From Candidatus Saccharimonadota bacterium (lineage in GTDB: Bacteria > Patescibacteriota > Saccharimonadia > Saccharimonadales > Saccharimonadaceae): a stretch of DNA of 64,000 bases. The notes under the pieces are model-generated. The model saw only the letters and a list, made by a program, of their open reading frames with translations. It was not told the DNA's origin and searched no databases. A program made the translations under genes and the position numbers. Position 1 is the stretch's first letter. Every line of letters begins with the position of its first letter. The DNA lies in contig JAUNNB010000001.1 in NCBI GenBank assembly GCA_030531645.1, positions 1 through 64,000 of the forward strand. Reading direction: 5' to 3'. Positions 1-9,318 of this stretch are shown here, one piece after another.

Positions 1-103
1 TTACCAGCGCGGTATTACTAGTGGTTCCAGTGTTGCTACTCGACGGTAGTGTATATAATCTTGAATTGGAGTTTAATTTAAAAACGTGCTTTAGAGGTGT
101 CAT
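1..103 (-). other. Left window edge; possible N-terminus of a divergent gene
   Basis: On the minus strand an ATG at 103-101 opens a frame that stays open to the window edge (34 codons, Ser/Thr/Asn-rich). There is no Shine-Dalgarno, and the nearest -10-like hexamer (TAGATT) is poor, so I cannot tell whether this is a real gene start. The plus strand has only a short open frame from position 3 to 178 without a recognisable product. Divergence from tsaE is plausible but unproven. Confidence 0.15.
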
Positions 104-169
104 TTCAAAATCTATTTTTCAGCCGAACAAATTTTCAAAAATCCAAAAACACCCTCCCGCCAAACAGAT

Positions 170-197
170 TTGACCTTTTACAAATTTATGATACAAT
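170..197 (+). promoter_or_regulatory. Promoter of tsaE-tsaB-folC operon
   Basis: A TTGACC box (170-175) and a TACAAT box (192-197) are separated by 16 bp, close to the housekeeping sigma consensus. Transcription would start near 204, giving a leader of about 20 nt before the ATG at 223. Confidence 0.6.
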
Positions 198-222
198 ATA
201 TGAAATAGACGTAGGGAATTAC

Positions 223-696
223 ATGTTCAATACCAAGCAAATTCTCACCACAGAACAGCAAATGATAGACTTCGGCACCGAGCTTGCCAAGTCTGCTTTT
301 TTGGGCCGTCGCACCAAAAATCCTATTCGCGTCATCGAACTTATTGGCGACGTTGGCACTGGCAAAACCACCATCACGAAGGGCGTTGCCAAGCATCTAA
401 AAATCGCAGACGAAATCACCAGCCCCAGCTTCACCATCTCCAAGCATTATGAAATCCCGGACGGCAAAGAACTCGTCCACTATGATTTTTATCGCCTAGG
501 CGACCCAGGCCTCATGAGTGAGGACCTTTACGAAAATCTTTCCGACCCTTCCAAGATCGTCATTCTAGAATGGGCCGATTCTGTCGCAAGCGTCCTCCCG
601 CCAAATCATGTCACTATATATATTAATATGAACGATGACGGTTCGCGCACCGTCATGGCTACTATCGAGAAAGGCAAACGATGGAATTATATTTAG
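223..696 (+). CDS. tsaE: tRNA threonylcarbamoyladenosine biosynthesis ATPase TsaE
   Basis: TsaE is the P-loop ATPase that works with TsaB and TsaD to make t6A at position 37 of ANN-decoding tRNAs in the cytoplasm. The 157-residue product has a Walker A motif GDVGTGKTT at residues 42-50, the family HYDFYRL motif at 86-92, and ILEWAD at 114-119. The frame is open upstream to 97, but ATG 223 is chosen because the promoter (170-197) lies inside that extension and the 157-residue length is normal for the family. The gene overlaps tsaB by 16 nt, so the two are probably translationally coupled. Confidence 0.93.
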   Translation: MFNTKQILTTEQQMIDFGTELAKSAFLGRRTKNPIRVIELIGDVGTGKTTITKGVAKHLKIADEITSPSFTISKHYEIPDGKELVHYDFYRLGDPGLMSEDLYENLSDPSKIVILEWADSVASVLPPNHVTIYINMNDDGSRTVMATIEKGKRWNYI

Positions 697-1013
697 ACAC
701 TTCCAACCCCATCACCATTTTGAAGCTCGATAATAAGACTTACGAGTGGGATTCCGGCCATGATCTCGCCGAAAAACTCCTCGGCTTCCTCAAAGAAAAG
801 CTTGCCGAGAACAATGCCACCTTCAAAAATATCACCGAAATCACCTTTATGTCCGGCCCCGGTTCCTTCACCGGTCTCCGCATCGGCGCCAGCGTCGTCA
901 ATACTCTCGCTTCCGAGCTCCACATCCCACTTTACGACCACGAAGGGAAGCAACGCGAAATCATTATTCCTAATTATGGCCGCCCAGCCAACGTCACCCC
1001 GCCTAAGAAATGA
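681..1013 (+). CDS. tsaB: Short TsaB-like protein (t6A synthesis), N-terminal domain only
   Basis: This 110-residue protein matches the N-terminal ASKHA-fold half of TsaB (YeaZ), the scaffold partner of TsaD in t6A synthesis. The diagnostic GPGSFTGLRIG motif is at residues 59-69, and the first strand (MELYLDTS) is typical. TsaB of model bacteria is about 220-230 residues, so the second half is absent. The stop overlaps the folC start (ATGA at 1010-1013), and nothing downstream in the other frames looks like a lost C-terminus, so this is a compact natural form rather than a fresh truncation. tsaD is not in the window. Confidence 0.85.
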   Translation: MELYLDTSNPITILKLDNKTYEWDSGHDLAEKLLGFLKEKLAENNATFKNITEITFMSGPGSFTGLRIGASVVNTLASELHIPLYDHEGKQREIIIPNYGRPANVTPPKK

Positions 1014-2317
1014 AAGAGTATAATATAGACGAGTTCCAAAAATGGCTCGAAAAATATGTCAATTTTGAACACGCGCCAGACGCCTCACTTTTTCGCCTCG
1101 AAACTACCGAGCGTCTTTGCGAAGAATTAAGTCATCCCGAACTATCCTACAAAACTTTCCATGTCACGGGTTCCAAAGGCAAAGGCTCGGTTTCTAAAAT
1201 GATCTCTTGCATTTTGGATGAGATGCAGGGTGGTAATTCTCCAGTGGGCGTCTATGCTTCGCCACATATTTACGATTTCCGCGAGCGCGTATCCACCGCA
1301 AACGGCTTTTTTGAAAATAATATATATAATAAATCAATCAAAGATTTCACGACTTACATCGACAAACTCAGTGATCACGAGGATTGCGGTAGTTGGTTTG
1401 AACTCAACGCCGCCTTTGGTATGAATACATTTCGTGAAGCCGGTTGCAATTATGCTGTCTTTGAAGTCGGAATGGGCGGACGTCTGGATGCTACTAATGT
1501 CATCAAGCCGGAAATCTGTGCCATCACCACAATCGAGCTAGAACACACCGAATTTCTCGGCGATACTTTAGAAAAAATCGCGCTCGAAAAAGCAGGCATT
1601 ATTAAAGAAAGCACGCCAGTCGTGGTCTTCCATCAAAAAACAAAATCTGTGGATGAGGTTTTTATCAAAAAAGCTAATGAAATGCATGCGCCAATATATT
1701 TTGTCGAAGACTATGCATCTGTTTCAGAAATTAGCTATGAAAACTCCAGGATGCACATTCAAATCGAAGGCGAACTTTTTGAAAAACCACTCGAAGCAAA
1801 TCTACAGATGCTCAGCCCAGTCCAAGCCAAGAACGCCTGCATGGCTGCCGTAGTGATGAAAATATATAATCCAGAAATCACAAACGAGACTATCAAAAAA
1901 GGCCTCGAGAAGGCATCTCTTCCGGGTCGTTTTGAAATACGCGGCAACCTCATTCTGGACGGTGCCCACACTCCGCTTAGCGTCAAAAACACAGTTGAAA
2001 CTTTTGAGAAACTCTACCAAAATTCGGATAAAAAATATCTCATTTTTGGCATGGCCCTGGGCAAAGATTTAGCCCACGTTGTCCCGCTTTTTAAAGACAA
2101 GTTCGATAAGATATATGTTACAAAGCCAGGCGATTTTAAGAAGTCTGACGTTTCCGAAATCACACGTGTTTTTTGCCAAAACAACATCGAAATCATTGCG
2201 GATGAAGATTACAAAACTATTATCAAACAGGCACTTGCCGGTGCCGAGCAAGACCACGCCACGGTCCTCGCCACTGGCTCCTTCTATCTCTTAAATGAAA
2301 TCAATCAGCTCATTTGA
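1010..2317 (+). CDS. folC: Folylpolyglutamate synthase / dihydrofolate synthase
   Basis: A Mur-ligase-family enzyme that adds glutamate to folates with ATP, retaining them in the cell. The 435-residue protein carries the P-loop TGSKGKGS (residues 53-60), a YASPHI segment just after it, a central GMGGRLDATN block that is the family signature, and DGAHTP (usually DGAHNP) starting the C-terminal domain. The length is normal. It is the last gene of the tsaE-tsaB-folC operon, with an ATGA overlap. No other folate genes are in the window, so action on imported folate is an inference. Confidence 0.92.
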   Translation: MKEYNIDEFQKWLEKYVNFEHAPDASLFRLETTERLCEELSHPELSYKTFHVTGSKGKGSVSKMISCILDEMQGGNSPVGVYASPHIYDFRERVSTANGFFENNIYNKSIKDFTTYIDKLSDHEDCGSWFELNAAFGMNTFREAGCNYAVFEVGMGGRLDATNVIKPEICAITTIELEHTEFLGDTLEKIALEKAGIIKESTPVVVFHQKTKSVDEVFIKKANEMHAPIYFVEDYASVSEISYENSRMHIQIEGELFEKPLEANLQMLSPVQAKNACMAAVVMKIYNPEITNETIKKGLEKASLPGRFEIRGNLILDGAHTPLSVKNTVETFEKLYQNSDKKYLIFGMALGKDLAHVVPLFKDKFDKIYVTKPGDFKKSDVSEITRVFCQNNIEIIADEDYKTIIKQALAGAEQDHATVLATGSFYLLNEINQLI

Positions 2318-2359
2318 CCTACGTCCTTACATATATATAATATATATAAAAGGAGGAAT

Positions 2360-2944
2360 ATGCCTGAAGAAACTGCAGAAACCAAGAAAACACGCATATA
2401 TATTATATTGGGAGTTATCGCCGCCATCACGACTATTTTGATTCTAATGCTTGTGATTAGTATGACTAGTGGTAAAACTCTAACTTGTACGGAAACGAAT
2501 GACGGTCTGTATTTATTTGCTGACGAAGATGGCAATGATGTCACTTTTGATAGCAAAATTACTTATACCATCAATTTCAATAATAAGGACGACATCACAT
2601 CAGCCAAAATAGAAAAGACCTATAGCTCCGAAAATAGCAAAGCTGTCGAGAATCTTTCTAATCTTTCAAAATTCACCTCCGAGAATCAATATGTTGAGAA
2701 TTTCAAAAACGAAACAAAAGGCAATGACGTTAATATTAAATATAGTATTAAAAGCGAAGCCTTCAAACTTTCTATGGAAGAATTTTATAATTCCGGTGTT
2801 TCAGACCACCTAGGCTTATATGGCTATTATGATACTGACGATGAATTCGAAACTGAATTTAGATACGAAAAACTAAGCGACTACCTCACATACAAAAATC
2901 TAAAAGCCGAATACGAAAGTTCAAGTAATATTACTTGCAGATAA
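2360..2944 (+). CDS. Single-pass membrane protein with paired-Cys external domain
   Basis: Not a recognised family. The 194-residue protein has a short charged N-terminus, one membrane helix (about 13-35) and an extracytoplasmic domain rich in Asn, Lys and Ser. Two cysteines bracket that domain, C43 just after the membrane and C193 at the penultimate residue. The order (Cys, then a KDD-I-SAK-E-Y strand, then a terminal Cys) resembles the C-terminal domain of the protein at 44740-46209. It has its own promoter (TTGACC 2314-2319, 16 bp, TATAAT 2336-2341) and a strong Shine-Dalgarno (GGAGG). Its stop abuts the lepA stop on the other strand with no terminator. Confidence 0.75.
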   Translation: MPEETAETKKTRIYIILGVIAAITTILILMLVISMTSGKTLTCTETNDGLYLFADEDGNDVTFDSKITYTINFNNKDDITSAKIEKTYSSENSKAVENLSNLSKFTSENQYVENFKNETKGNDVNIKYSIKSEAFKLSMEEFYNSGVSDHLGLYGYYDTDDEFETEFRYEKLSDYLTYKNLKAEYESSSNITCR

Positions 2945-4717
2945 TTAATCGCGTTTTAGCATTACAGTGAATGCTTCAGACGGAATATCAATTTTACCAA
3001 AACGCTTCATGCGCGCCTTACCACGCTTCTGTTTTTCGAGAAGTTTGGCTTTACGATCGCGGTCACCTGTGTGGATTTTTACAGTTACATCCTTGCGGTA
3101 AGCACCAATGGTTTCACGCGCAATGATGCGAGCGCCAATTGCAGCCTGCAAGGCAACTTCAAAGTTCTGGCGCGGGATAACTTCTTTAAGTTTTTTAGTG
3201 ATATCGCGACCAATCGCGTCGGCTTCGGAACGGTGACACATGATGGCGAGCGCATCAATTTTATTTCCGGCTACCAAGAAATCTACACGCACCAAATCAT
3301 CGGCACGATAATCGGAAATCTCATAGTTGAAGCTAGCATAGCCGGATGTTACGGATTTCAGCTGGTCGTAGAAATCGGTTAAGAGATTTGCCATTGGTGC
3401 ATCAAACGCAATCACGGCACGGTCTTCGATGTATGAAATATTGGTTTGGTGCCCGCGTTTTTCGTTAATCAAATTTAGGACTGGACCAATCATCGAGCCT
3501 GGCAAAATAATTTCGCCTTTCACCCACGGCTCGCGAATTTCAAGTACGCCCGAAACATCTGGCAAATCAGCGGCAGATTTAATTTCTAGTTCATCGCCAT
3601 TATTTAATGTGACTTCATAATTTGTGGATGGATTTGTCACGACAAGATCTAGGTCAAATTCGCGTTCCAAACGCTCGCGGATAATATCCATATGGAGCAG
3701 GCCCAAGAATCCAATGCGAAGGCCAAAGCCCAGCACTGGCGAATTCTCTGGCGTGAATTTCAATGCAGAATCCGAGAGTGCAAGTTTTTCGACAGCGTCT
3801 TTCAAATCGTTGTATTGGTCATTACTAACAGGGAAGAATCCGGCATAAACGAACGGCAAAACATTTTTATAACCAGGAAGCGGCGTGCTGGCCGGAGACT
3901 TTTGGAGCGTCACTGTATCACCAACTTTAGCCTCACTAGTGGTCTTCAAGTTTGTGACAATATAACCAATTTCGCCTTCAGTTAGCTTATCGCGTGGGGA
4001 CATTTTTGGATTCAAAATACCAACTTCCAGAGCGATGCCGTTAGTCTCGGCCGCCATCATACGGATGTTGGCATTTTTTGGAAGCTCACCGTTTACAATG
4101 CGCACATAAAGTACCACGCCACGATAATCATCAAAATATGAATCGAAAATCAGGGCTTTTAGATTATCATCCTTGGCTTCGTTTTTTGGTGCCGGTGCGC
4201 GCTCTATGATTGCATCCAAAACTTTCTCGACATTCATACCAGTCTTAGCAGAAACCGGAATAATTTCAGACGGGTCGCAGCCTAGTAAATTAACGATTTC
4301 AGCAGTCACTTTCTCTACGTCAGCTGCCGGCAAATCAACTTTATTAATAACCGGAATAATTGTAAGATTTTGCTCGATAGCAAGGTAGACATTAGCCAAA
4401 GTTTGCGCTTGAATACCCTGTGTGGCATCAACCACCAACACAGCAGATTCTACAGCTTGCAAACTACGTGAAACTTCATAAGAAAAGTCCACATGGCCTG
4501 GCGTATCAATGAGATTAAGTTCGCAATTTTTCCAATGCATTTGAACCGGCGTGAGTTTGATGGTAATTCCTTTTTCGCGTTCAAGTTCCATGGAATCCAA
4601 AAGCTGCGATTTCATATCGCGTTTTTCGACGGTTCCAGTAATTTCCATCATGCGGTCGGCAAGGGTCGACTTGCCGTGGTCAATGTGGGCAATAATACAA
4701 AAATTGCGGATTTCCAT
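2945..4717 (-). CDS. lepA: Elongation factor 4 (LepA), back-translocating GTPase
   Basis: LepA is a ribosome-associated GTPase that remodels stalled or mistranslocated ribosomes. The 590-residue protein shows the G1 motif AHIDHGKST near residues 10-18, DTPGHVDF (G3), NKVDLP (G4), and the conserved C-terminal LepA domain ending with an RMKRFGKIDIP-like segment. Length and domain order are standard. A TATAAT box (4731-4726) with TG one base upstream ends 8 nt before the ATG, so the transcript is nearly leaderless. The gene converges with 2360-2944 with no intergenic base. Confidence 0.96.
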   Translation of the reverse strand: MEIRNFCIIAHIDHGKSTLADRMMEITGTVEKRDMKSQLLDSMELEREKGITIKLTPVQMHWKNCELNLIDTPGHVDFSYEVSRSLQAVESAVLVVDATQGIQAQTLANVYLAIEQNLTIIPVINKVDLPAADVEKVTAEIVNLLGCDPSEIIPVSAKTGMNVEKVLDAIIERAPAPKNEAKDDNLKALIFDSYFDDYRGVVLYVRIVNGELPKNANIRMMAAETNGIALEVGILNPKMSPRDKLTEGEIGYIVTNLKTTSEAKVGDTVTLQKSPASTPLPGYKNVLPFVYAGFFPVSNDQYNDLKDAVEKLALSDSALKFTPENSPVLGFGLRIGFLGLLHMDIIRERLEREFDLDLVVTNPSTNYEVTLNNGDELEIKSAADLPDVSGVLEIREPWVKGEIILPGSMIGPVLNLINEKRGHQTNISYIEDRAVIAFDAPMANLLTDFYDQLKSVTSGYASFNYEISDYRADDLVRVDFLVAGNKIDALAIMCHRSEADAIGRDITKKLKEVIPRQNFEVALQAAIGARIIARETIGAYRKDVTVKIHTGDRDRKAKLLEKQKRGKARMKRFGKIDIPSEAFTVMLKRD

Positions 4718-4819
4718 TACGAATTATTATAGCATATTTATAGAGGTCGCGCAAACTATTTTGTAAAACGGCTCATGCTCTTTATATAAACCTTAGTTTG
4801 TGGTATAATATCACCTATA

Positions 4820-6607
4820 ATGCAAGAAAAAGTAATTCAGATCGCAGGATCTATCACTGTTGATGAGCTAGCACAGGCGCTCGGTCTTTCCGTGACGTCA
4901 CTTGTTGGCGAGCTTTTCAAGCAGGGAATTGTCGCTACAATCAACCAGCGTCTGGATTTTGATACCGCAAGTTTGATTATCGACGAACTCAAAGTTGAGG
5001 GCGTCCGTCTTGAGAAAAAGAATACATCTGTCCAGGTTTCCGAAGTTCATCGCGAACTTTCCGACCACGCAGTTGACCGCCCACCAGTCGTAGCTGTTAT
5101 GGGCCATGTCGACCATGGTAAAACCACTCTTCTCGATACACTTCTCAACAAAAAGACCGTTGAAGGTGAAGCCGGTGGTATTACTCAGCATATTTCCGCC
5201 TACCAGCTTGAACATGATGACCGCCTCATTACTTTCCTCGATACCCCAGGCCACGAAGCCTTTGCTGCTATTCGTCAGCATGGCGCTATGCTCACTGATA
5301 TTGTCGTGATTGTGGTTGCTGCCGATGATGGTGTGAAGCCACAGACTGTTGAGGCTATCAAGTTTGCTCAGTCTGCCAATGCTAAGATTATCGTTGCTAT
5401 CAACAAGATTGACCGTGAAGGCGCAGATATTCCACGCACCATGGCTGACCTCGCTCAGAATGGTCTCACTCCAGAAGAATGGGGCGGTGATATCACTATG
5501 GTCCCAATTTCCGCGAAGCGTGGTGATAACCTCGACAAACTTCTCGATATGATTTTGCTTACCGCTGATCTCGAAGAGCTCAAAGCTGACGTCGATATCC
5601 CATCCGAAGGTCTCGTCATTGAGTCTCATATGGAAACCGGCAAGGGCTCAGTTGTCAATCTCTTGGTCACTGGTGGTGAACTCAAAACTGGTGAATTTAT
5701 CGTTGCCGGTTCTAGCTATGCCAAGATTCGCACCATGGTTGATTTCAAAGGTCGTCCAAAGGGCAAGGCTTTGCCGTCCACTCCTGTCACTGTGACTGGC
5801 TTCAAAGAACTCCCTAACTTTGGTGATAAATTCCTCGAGGTCGCAGACGAAAAAACTGCCCGCAAGATGGCACTTCTAAATGCCAATGCATCTAGCGACG
5901 CTGCCGCTTCTGCTAACGTCACCTCTACCGACCTTCTCCGCATGATGAATGTTGCAGACAATTCCAAGACCTTCAACGTTATTATCAAAGGCGACGTGCT
6001 TGGTTCTGTTACCTCCGTTGTAGATTCTTTGAAACTCATTGATACTCACGGCGAAGTCACACTTAATATCGTTTCTACCGGCGTAGGCGATGTCACCGAA
6101 AACGATGTCTATATGGCCGCTGGCGATAACACTGTCATTTACGGTTTCAATATCAATGTTCCAACCAACATTTCCAAGATGGCTGCTCGCGATGGTGTCA
6201 GTATCCGCAATTACAAAGTGATTTACGAACTTCTAGACGACGCTAAATCTTCTATGGAGGAACTTCTCGATGCTGAAATCGTCGAAGAAGAAGTTGGCGA
6301 AATGAAGATTAAGGGTGTTTTTCGCACCGAGAAAAGTTCTATCATTGCTGGTGGCGAAGTCCTCACTGGCAAGGTTGCTGCAAAACTTGGCGATTCTGAG
6401 GCTAAGGTTATGGGCCGCGTTTATCGCAAGAAAGAACTTATTGGTGAAGTTGAAGTTGAAAGTGTTCAGAAAGAAAAAATGGCCGTTCCAGAACTCGTGG
6501 CTGGTGAAACTGGCGGTATCGCCTTCAATCTTGAAAAACGCCTTGTCATTGAAATCGATGATCGTGTGAAATTCTTCACTCGCGAACTCAAGCGCAAGAA
6601 ACTATAA
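4820..6607 (+). CDS. infB: Translation initiation factor IF-2, short form
   Basis: IF-2 is the GTPase that brings initiator tRNA to the ribosome. The 595-residue protein has one short N-terminal IF2_N-type domain, GHVDHGKTT (about 94-102), DTPGHEAF (G3), NKIDRE (G4), then the beta-barrel and C-terminal tRNA-binding domains. It lacks the long N-terminal extension of E. coli (890 aa) and is shorter than the B. subtilis protein. The TGG-TATAAT box at 4804-4809 ends 10 nt before the ATG, so the leader would be about 3-4 nt and no Shine-Dalgarno is present. Confidence 0.96.
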   Translation: MQEKVIQIAGSITVDELAQALGLSVTSLVGELFKQGIVATINQRLDFDTASLIIDELKVEGVRLEKKNTSVQVSEVHRELSDHAVDRPPVVAVMGHVDHGKTTLLDTLLNKKTVEGEAGGITQHISAYQLEHDDRLITFLDTPGHEAFAAIRQHGAMLTDIVVIVVAADDGVKPQTVEAIKFAQSANAKIIVAINKIDREGADIPRTMADLAQNGLTPEEWGGDITMVPISAKRGDNLDKLLDMILLTADLEELKADVDIPSEGLVIESHMETGKGSVVNLLVTGGELKTGEFIVAGSSYAKIRTMVDFKGRPKGKALPSTPVTVTGFKELPNFGDKFLEVADEKTARKMALLNANASSDAAASANVTSTDLLRMMNVADNSKTFNVIIKGDVLGSVTSVVDSLKLIDTHGEVTLNIVSTGVGDVTENDVYMAAGDNTVIYGFNINVPTNISKMAARDGVSIRNYKVIYELLDDAKSSMEELLDAEIVEEEVGEMKIKGVFRTEKSSIIAGGEVLTGKVAAKLGDSEAKVMGRVYRKKELIGEVEVESVQKEKMAVPELVAGETGGIAFNLEKRLVIEIDDRVKFFTRELKRKKL

Positions 6608-6628
6608 AGCTTATGCTATAATTAAACC

Positions 6629-7645
6629 ATGGAAATTGATTTCAATAATTTCTATGGTAGCCTAATTACTATCCTGATTATTATTGCTTTGGGTTTTGCT
6701 CTTGGCAAATTCAAATTAATCAGTGCTGACACCAATAAACAGCTAATCAATCTTTTGCTGGTGATTTTTATGCCAGTTACCCTCTTTAATGCGTTTCCGG
6801 CTGAATACAACGAAGAGTATTCTAATCTTTTCGTTCAAGGTTTACTAGCTGGTATTATTGTGATGGTTGCAATGATTATTCTGGCGCACGTGATTTACGG
6901 CTGGAAAAAATTTCCAGTCAAACTTCCAAAAAAGAGCTCGAAAAAATCTAGCAAAAAAGTCGCTAGTATTGCTTCGGATAAAAAATCCCATCGCATTCTC
7001 TCCGACGAAATGTATGCACAGGCCCAGTTCGCGCTCGTCTTCAATAATGCTACATTCCTAGGCTACCCAATCATCAGTACGACTTTTGGCGAGCAGGGGA
7101 TCGTTCCGTATTGTGGTTTCATTATTGCTTTCAATCTCGCTCTATTCTCATATGGCGTCTGGCTTTTTGAGCGCAAGCTCAGCGCCAAATTCTTCCTCAA
7201 GACCATCACCAACCCAAACGTTATCGCCGTTTTGCTCGGTCTCATTCTTTTCCTCCGCCACATTATTTTACCGACTCCAATCGCCAATGCTGTCAGCTTC
7301 GTTTCTAATATCACCACGCCACTTTCGCTGATTTGTATTGGCTTCATGCTTAGCACCGCGGTGCTTGGATCTATCAACAAGCGCATCAAACTTATCGTCA
7401 TTGCCGCAATTCAACTTACCGTTGCGCCACTTGCCACATTTGGCCTTACCACCCTCTTCCAATTCCCACGCGAAGTGATTGTGATTTGCACTCTCATTCA
7501 GGCTCTCCCGACCGCTACCTCGCTCGGTCTTTTCGCCGAAAAATATGGCAAAGGCCACGGCGTTTCCGATGCCTCCGGGCTTGTCATCATTAGCACGGCC
7601 CTGTCTATTATTACTCTCCCTATCATTTCTTTAATTCTCATTTAA
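6629..7645 (+). CDS. AEC-family (auxin efflux carrier type) membrane transporter
   Basis: A polytopic membrane protein of 338 residues with roughly ten hydrophobic segments in the AEC/PIN-like arrangement of two five-helix halves. An early NKQLINLLLVIFMPVTLF segment and a late ALPTATSLGLFAEKYG segment support the family. A Lys/Ser-rich cytoplasmic loop (about residues 95-120) separates the halves. The substrate cannot be told; bacterial AEC members export or import organic anions or amino acids. The TGC-TATAAT box (6617-6622) is exactly 6 nt before the ATG, so the mRNA should be leaderless. Confidence 0.8.
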   Translation: MEIDFNNFYGSLITILIIIALGFALGKFKLISADTNKQLINLLLVIFMPVTLFNAFPAEYNEEYSNLFVQGLLAGIIVMVAMIILAHVIYGWKKFPVKLPKKSSKKSSKKVASIASDKKSHRILSDEMYAQAQFALVFNNATFLGYPIISTTFGEQGIVPYCGFIIAFNLALFSYGVWLFERKLSAKFFLKTITNPNVIAVLLGLILFLRHIILPTPIANAVSFVSNITTPLSLICIGFMLSTAVLGSINKRIKLIVIAAIQLTVAPLATFGLTTLFQFPREVIVICTLIQALPTATSLGLFAEKYGKGHGVSDASGLVIISTALSIITLPIISLILI

Positions 7646-7695
7646 AAATCATCCCGCTTATGATATAATTAACTTAATTAAACGAGGTAATTTTT

Positions 7696-8787
7696 ATGGC
7701 GGATGAAAATTTCCCTACCAATAATGGTGAGGAGAATAATACTCCAGAACAGCCCGATGTAAAAAACATTTCTGAAGCATTAGCAAATGTTGCAGTAAAC
7801 GAAACTCTTAGTACAGAAGAATCGGAAGTACATCTTCCAGATCAGCCACGCGAACGTGCTTCTACTATTGCTACTTTTTCACCCGAACGTCATAGTGACG
7901 TTTTGGCTGTAGTCGGTGATAGTCTTAGTGAGGAACGTCGTGATCATATCAAACAACGCTCTGAAGAAATCGACCATCTTGTAAATCAAGAGGCTATTGA
8001 AAATCTTCCTAATGAATCCTTGGCTCCAGAAGTCCGTCGCGATTGCAATGCTTTGCTTGCAGAACGCATTAATCCAGGCACACTTACTCCAGAAGAGCTC
8101 AGAAAAGTTGCCGCTTTCGTAAATAATGAGACGGATGAAATTCGTGAACAAAAATTCTCCATGACCCAAGATTTAATCACTCATAGTGTCGGAGGACTTC
8201 GTAACTACCGTGATTACAATTTTGACCCAAAGAAACATGCTATCCTTATGGACCTCATGGATAAGGGCGAGGCTTACGACCGTGGCTTAATCGATACTTC
8301 CGCCGGTTTTGATATAGATGCCGTTCGTGCTCGTGATGCTGAAACTTATGACCGTCACACCGCTAGATATGATGCCGCTGAAGCGGATTATAACGAAGAC
8401 AACGAAGATTACATGTCTATTTCCGATCGTAAATATTTCCGTGAGTCGTTCCTTGAAAATATGGATGCCGAAGAGCTCCTTGAGGCTGGCTTGATTGATG
8501 AAAAAGACCTCTTTGTCTATGGCGGATATACCCATAGAGATCTCGAACAAATTGAGATGTTCTGCAAGGCCTCATATACAACTGGCATGAGTCCGCGTGT
8601 CAACCGCGGTGTTAATAAGCTTATTACTACAGCTAAACTTGCTCCTAACGAATCAAGTGTTTCCGATTCTGAAAGTGATTTGTTTGACGACCTAGACGAT
8701 GATGAAGGTTTAGTAGAAGAAGGCGAAAAGAAGGACTATCTTAGCACAAACATTGTGTCAGAAAAAACATTTCGTAGTATTTATTGA
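7696..8787 (+). CDS. Unknown acidic soluble protein, 5' part of a frameshifted gene
   Basis: No family recognised. The 363-residue product is strongly acidic, has no signal peptide or membrane helix, and contains low-complexity acidic stretches (a Tyr/Asp/Glu-rich run around 225-245 and an acidic run before the end). It is preceded by TGA-TATAAT (7664-7669) and a GAGGT Shine-Dalgarno, with a leader of about 20 nt. The frame ends just after a run of six A at 8762-8767. Removing one A joins it to the next frame and would give one continuous 539-residue protein ending at 9316, so the two entries are probably one gene. Confidence 0.7.
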   Translation: MADENFPTNNGEENNTPEQPDVKNISEALANVAVNETLSTEESEVHLPDQPRERASTIATFSPERHSDVLAVVGDSLSEERRDHIKQRSEEIDHLVNQEAIENLPNESLAPEVRRDCNALLAERINPGTLTPEELRKVAAFVNNETDEIREQKFSMTQDLITHSVGGLRNYRDYNFDPKKHAILMDLMDKGEAYDRGLIDTSAGFDIDAVRARDAETYDRHTARYDAAEADYNEDNEDYMSISDRKYFRESFLENMDAEELLEAGLIDEKDLFVYGGYTHRDLEQIEMFCKASYTTGMSPRVNRGVNKLITTAKLAPNESSVSDSESDLFDDLDDDEGLVEEGEKKDYLSTNIVSEKTFRSIY

Positions 8788-9316
8788 ACGCACGATTCCA
8801 GGTCATCACGATAGTGATACTGTCGACGATATGCTAAACTGCACCTTTGTTGCTAATGAAATTCTTCGTAATCGTCGTCTCGATGCTCGCGATTTGGTCT
8901 GCCTTTCAGCCGCCTATGCATCTAGGGTTATTCAAGATCATCCTGAACTTGCCAAAGCTAAAATTGCAAAGAAGAATGATGAAACTAGCCGTCTGCGTCG
9001 TCGTCTTATGTATATTAGTAAGTGTACAGCGGGGGTGTGTGGCTTTACTCCTGCCGAACTTCGCAAAAATTACAATGGATTGAAGAATCCTGTCTCGGCA
9101 GATTTCTATAGCGAAGTTATTACTCGTGCTGAAGCATGGACCGAACAGCAGAATGAAGCTATCGATATCAATCAAGCCGCCATACTACTTCGTCTTGACG
9201 AAACTATCGATGATCTCAAGGCTGACATTGCCGCATATGACTTTATTAAAGCTGCAGAAGCCCATAAGGCCGACAAAGTTCCAGTCGGAATTGGCTACGC
9301 TAATAACGCAGGATAA
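8753..9316 (+). CDS. Unknown protein, 3' part of the frameshifted gene
   Basis: This frame is open from 8717 and overlaps the previous frame by about 70 nt. The only early starts are a TTG at 8753 and an ATG at 8831, neither with a Shine-Dalgarno or a -10 box at the usual distance, so independent initiation is poorly supported. Crossing over at the A6 run gives a natural-looking junction (VSEKHFVVFIER). The protein is helical, charged and without membrane segments, with a basic Arg-rich patch in the middle. It ends 2 nt before the next gene. Family unknown. Confidence 0.55.
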   Translation: MCQKKHFVVFIERTIPGHHDSDTVDDMLNCTFVANEILRNRRLDARDLVCLSAAYASRVIQDHPELAKAKIAKKNDETSRLRRRLMYISKCTAGVCGFTPAELRKNYNGLKNPVSADFYSEVITRAEAWTEQQNEAIDINQAAILLRLDETIDDLKADIAAYDFIKAAEAHKADKVPVGIGYANNAG

Positions 9317-9318
9317 TC

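Noticed and set aside
8759-8770. Programmed -1 frameshift on A AAA AAC at the A6 run
   Set aside because: The codon phase is GAA-AAA-ACA and the downstream frame is +1, so a -1 shift leads to the wrong frame.
8784-8790. UGA recoding to join the frames at 8787
   Set aside because: TGA serves as a normal stop in several genes here, and read-through would stay in the same frame rather than enter the downstream one.
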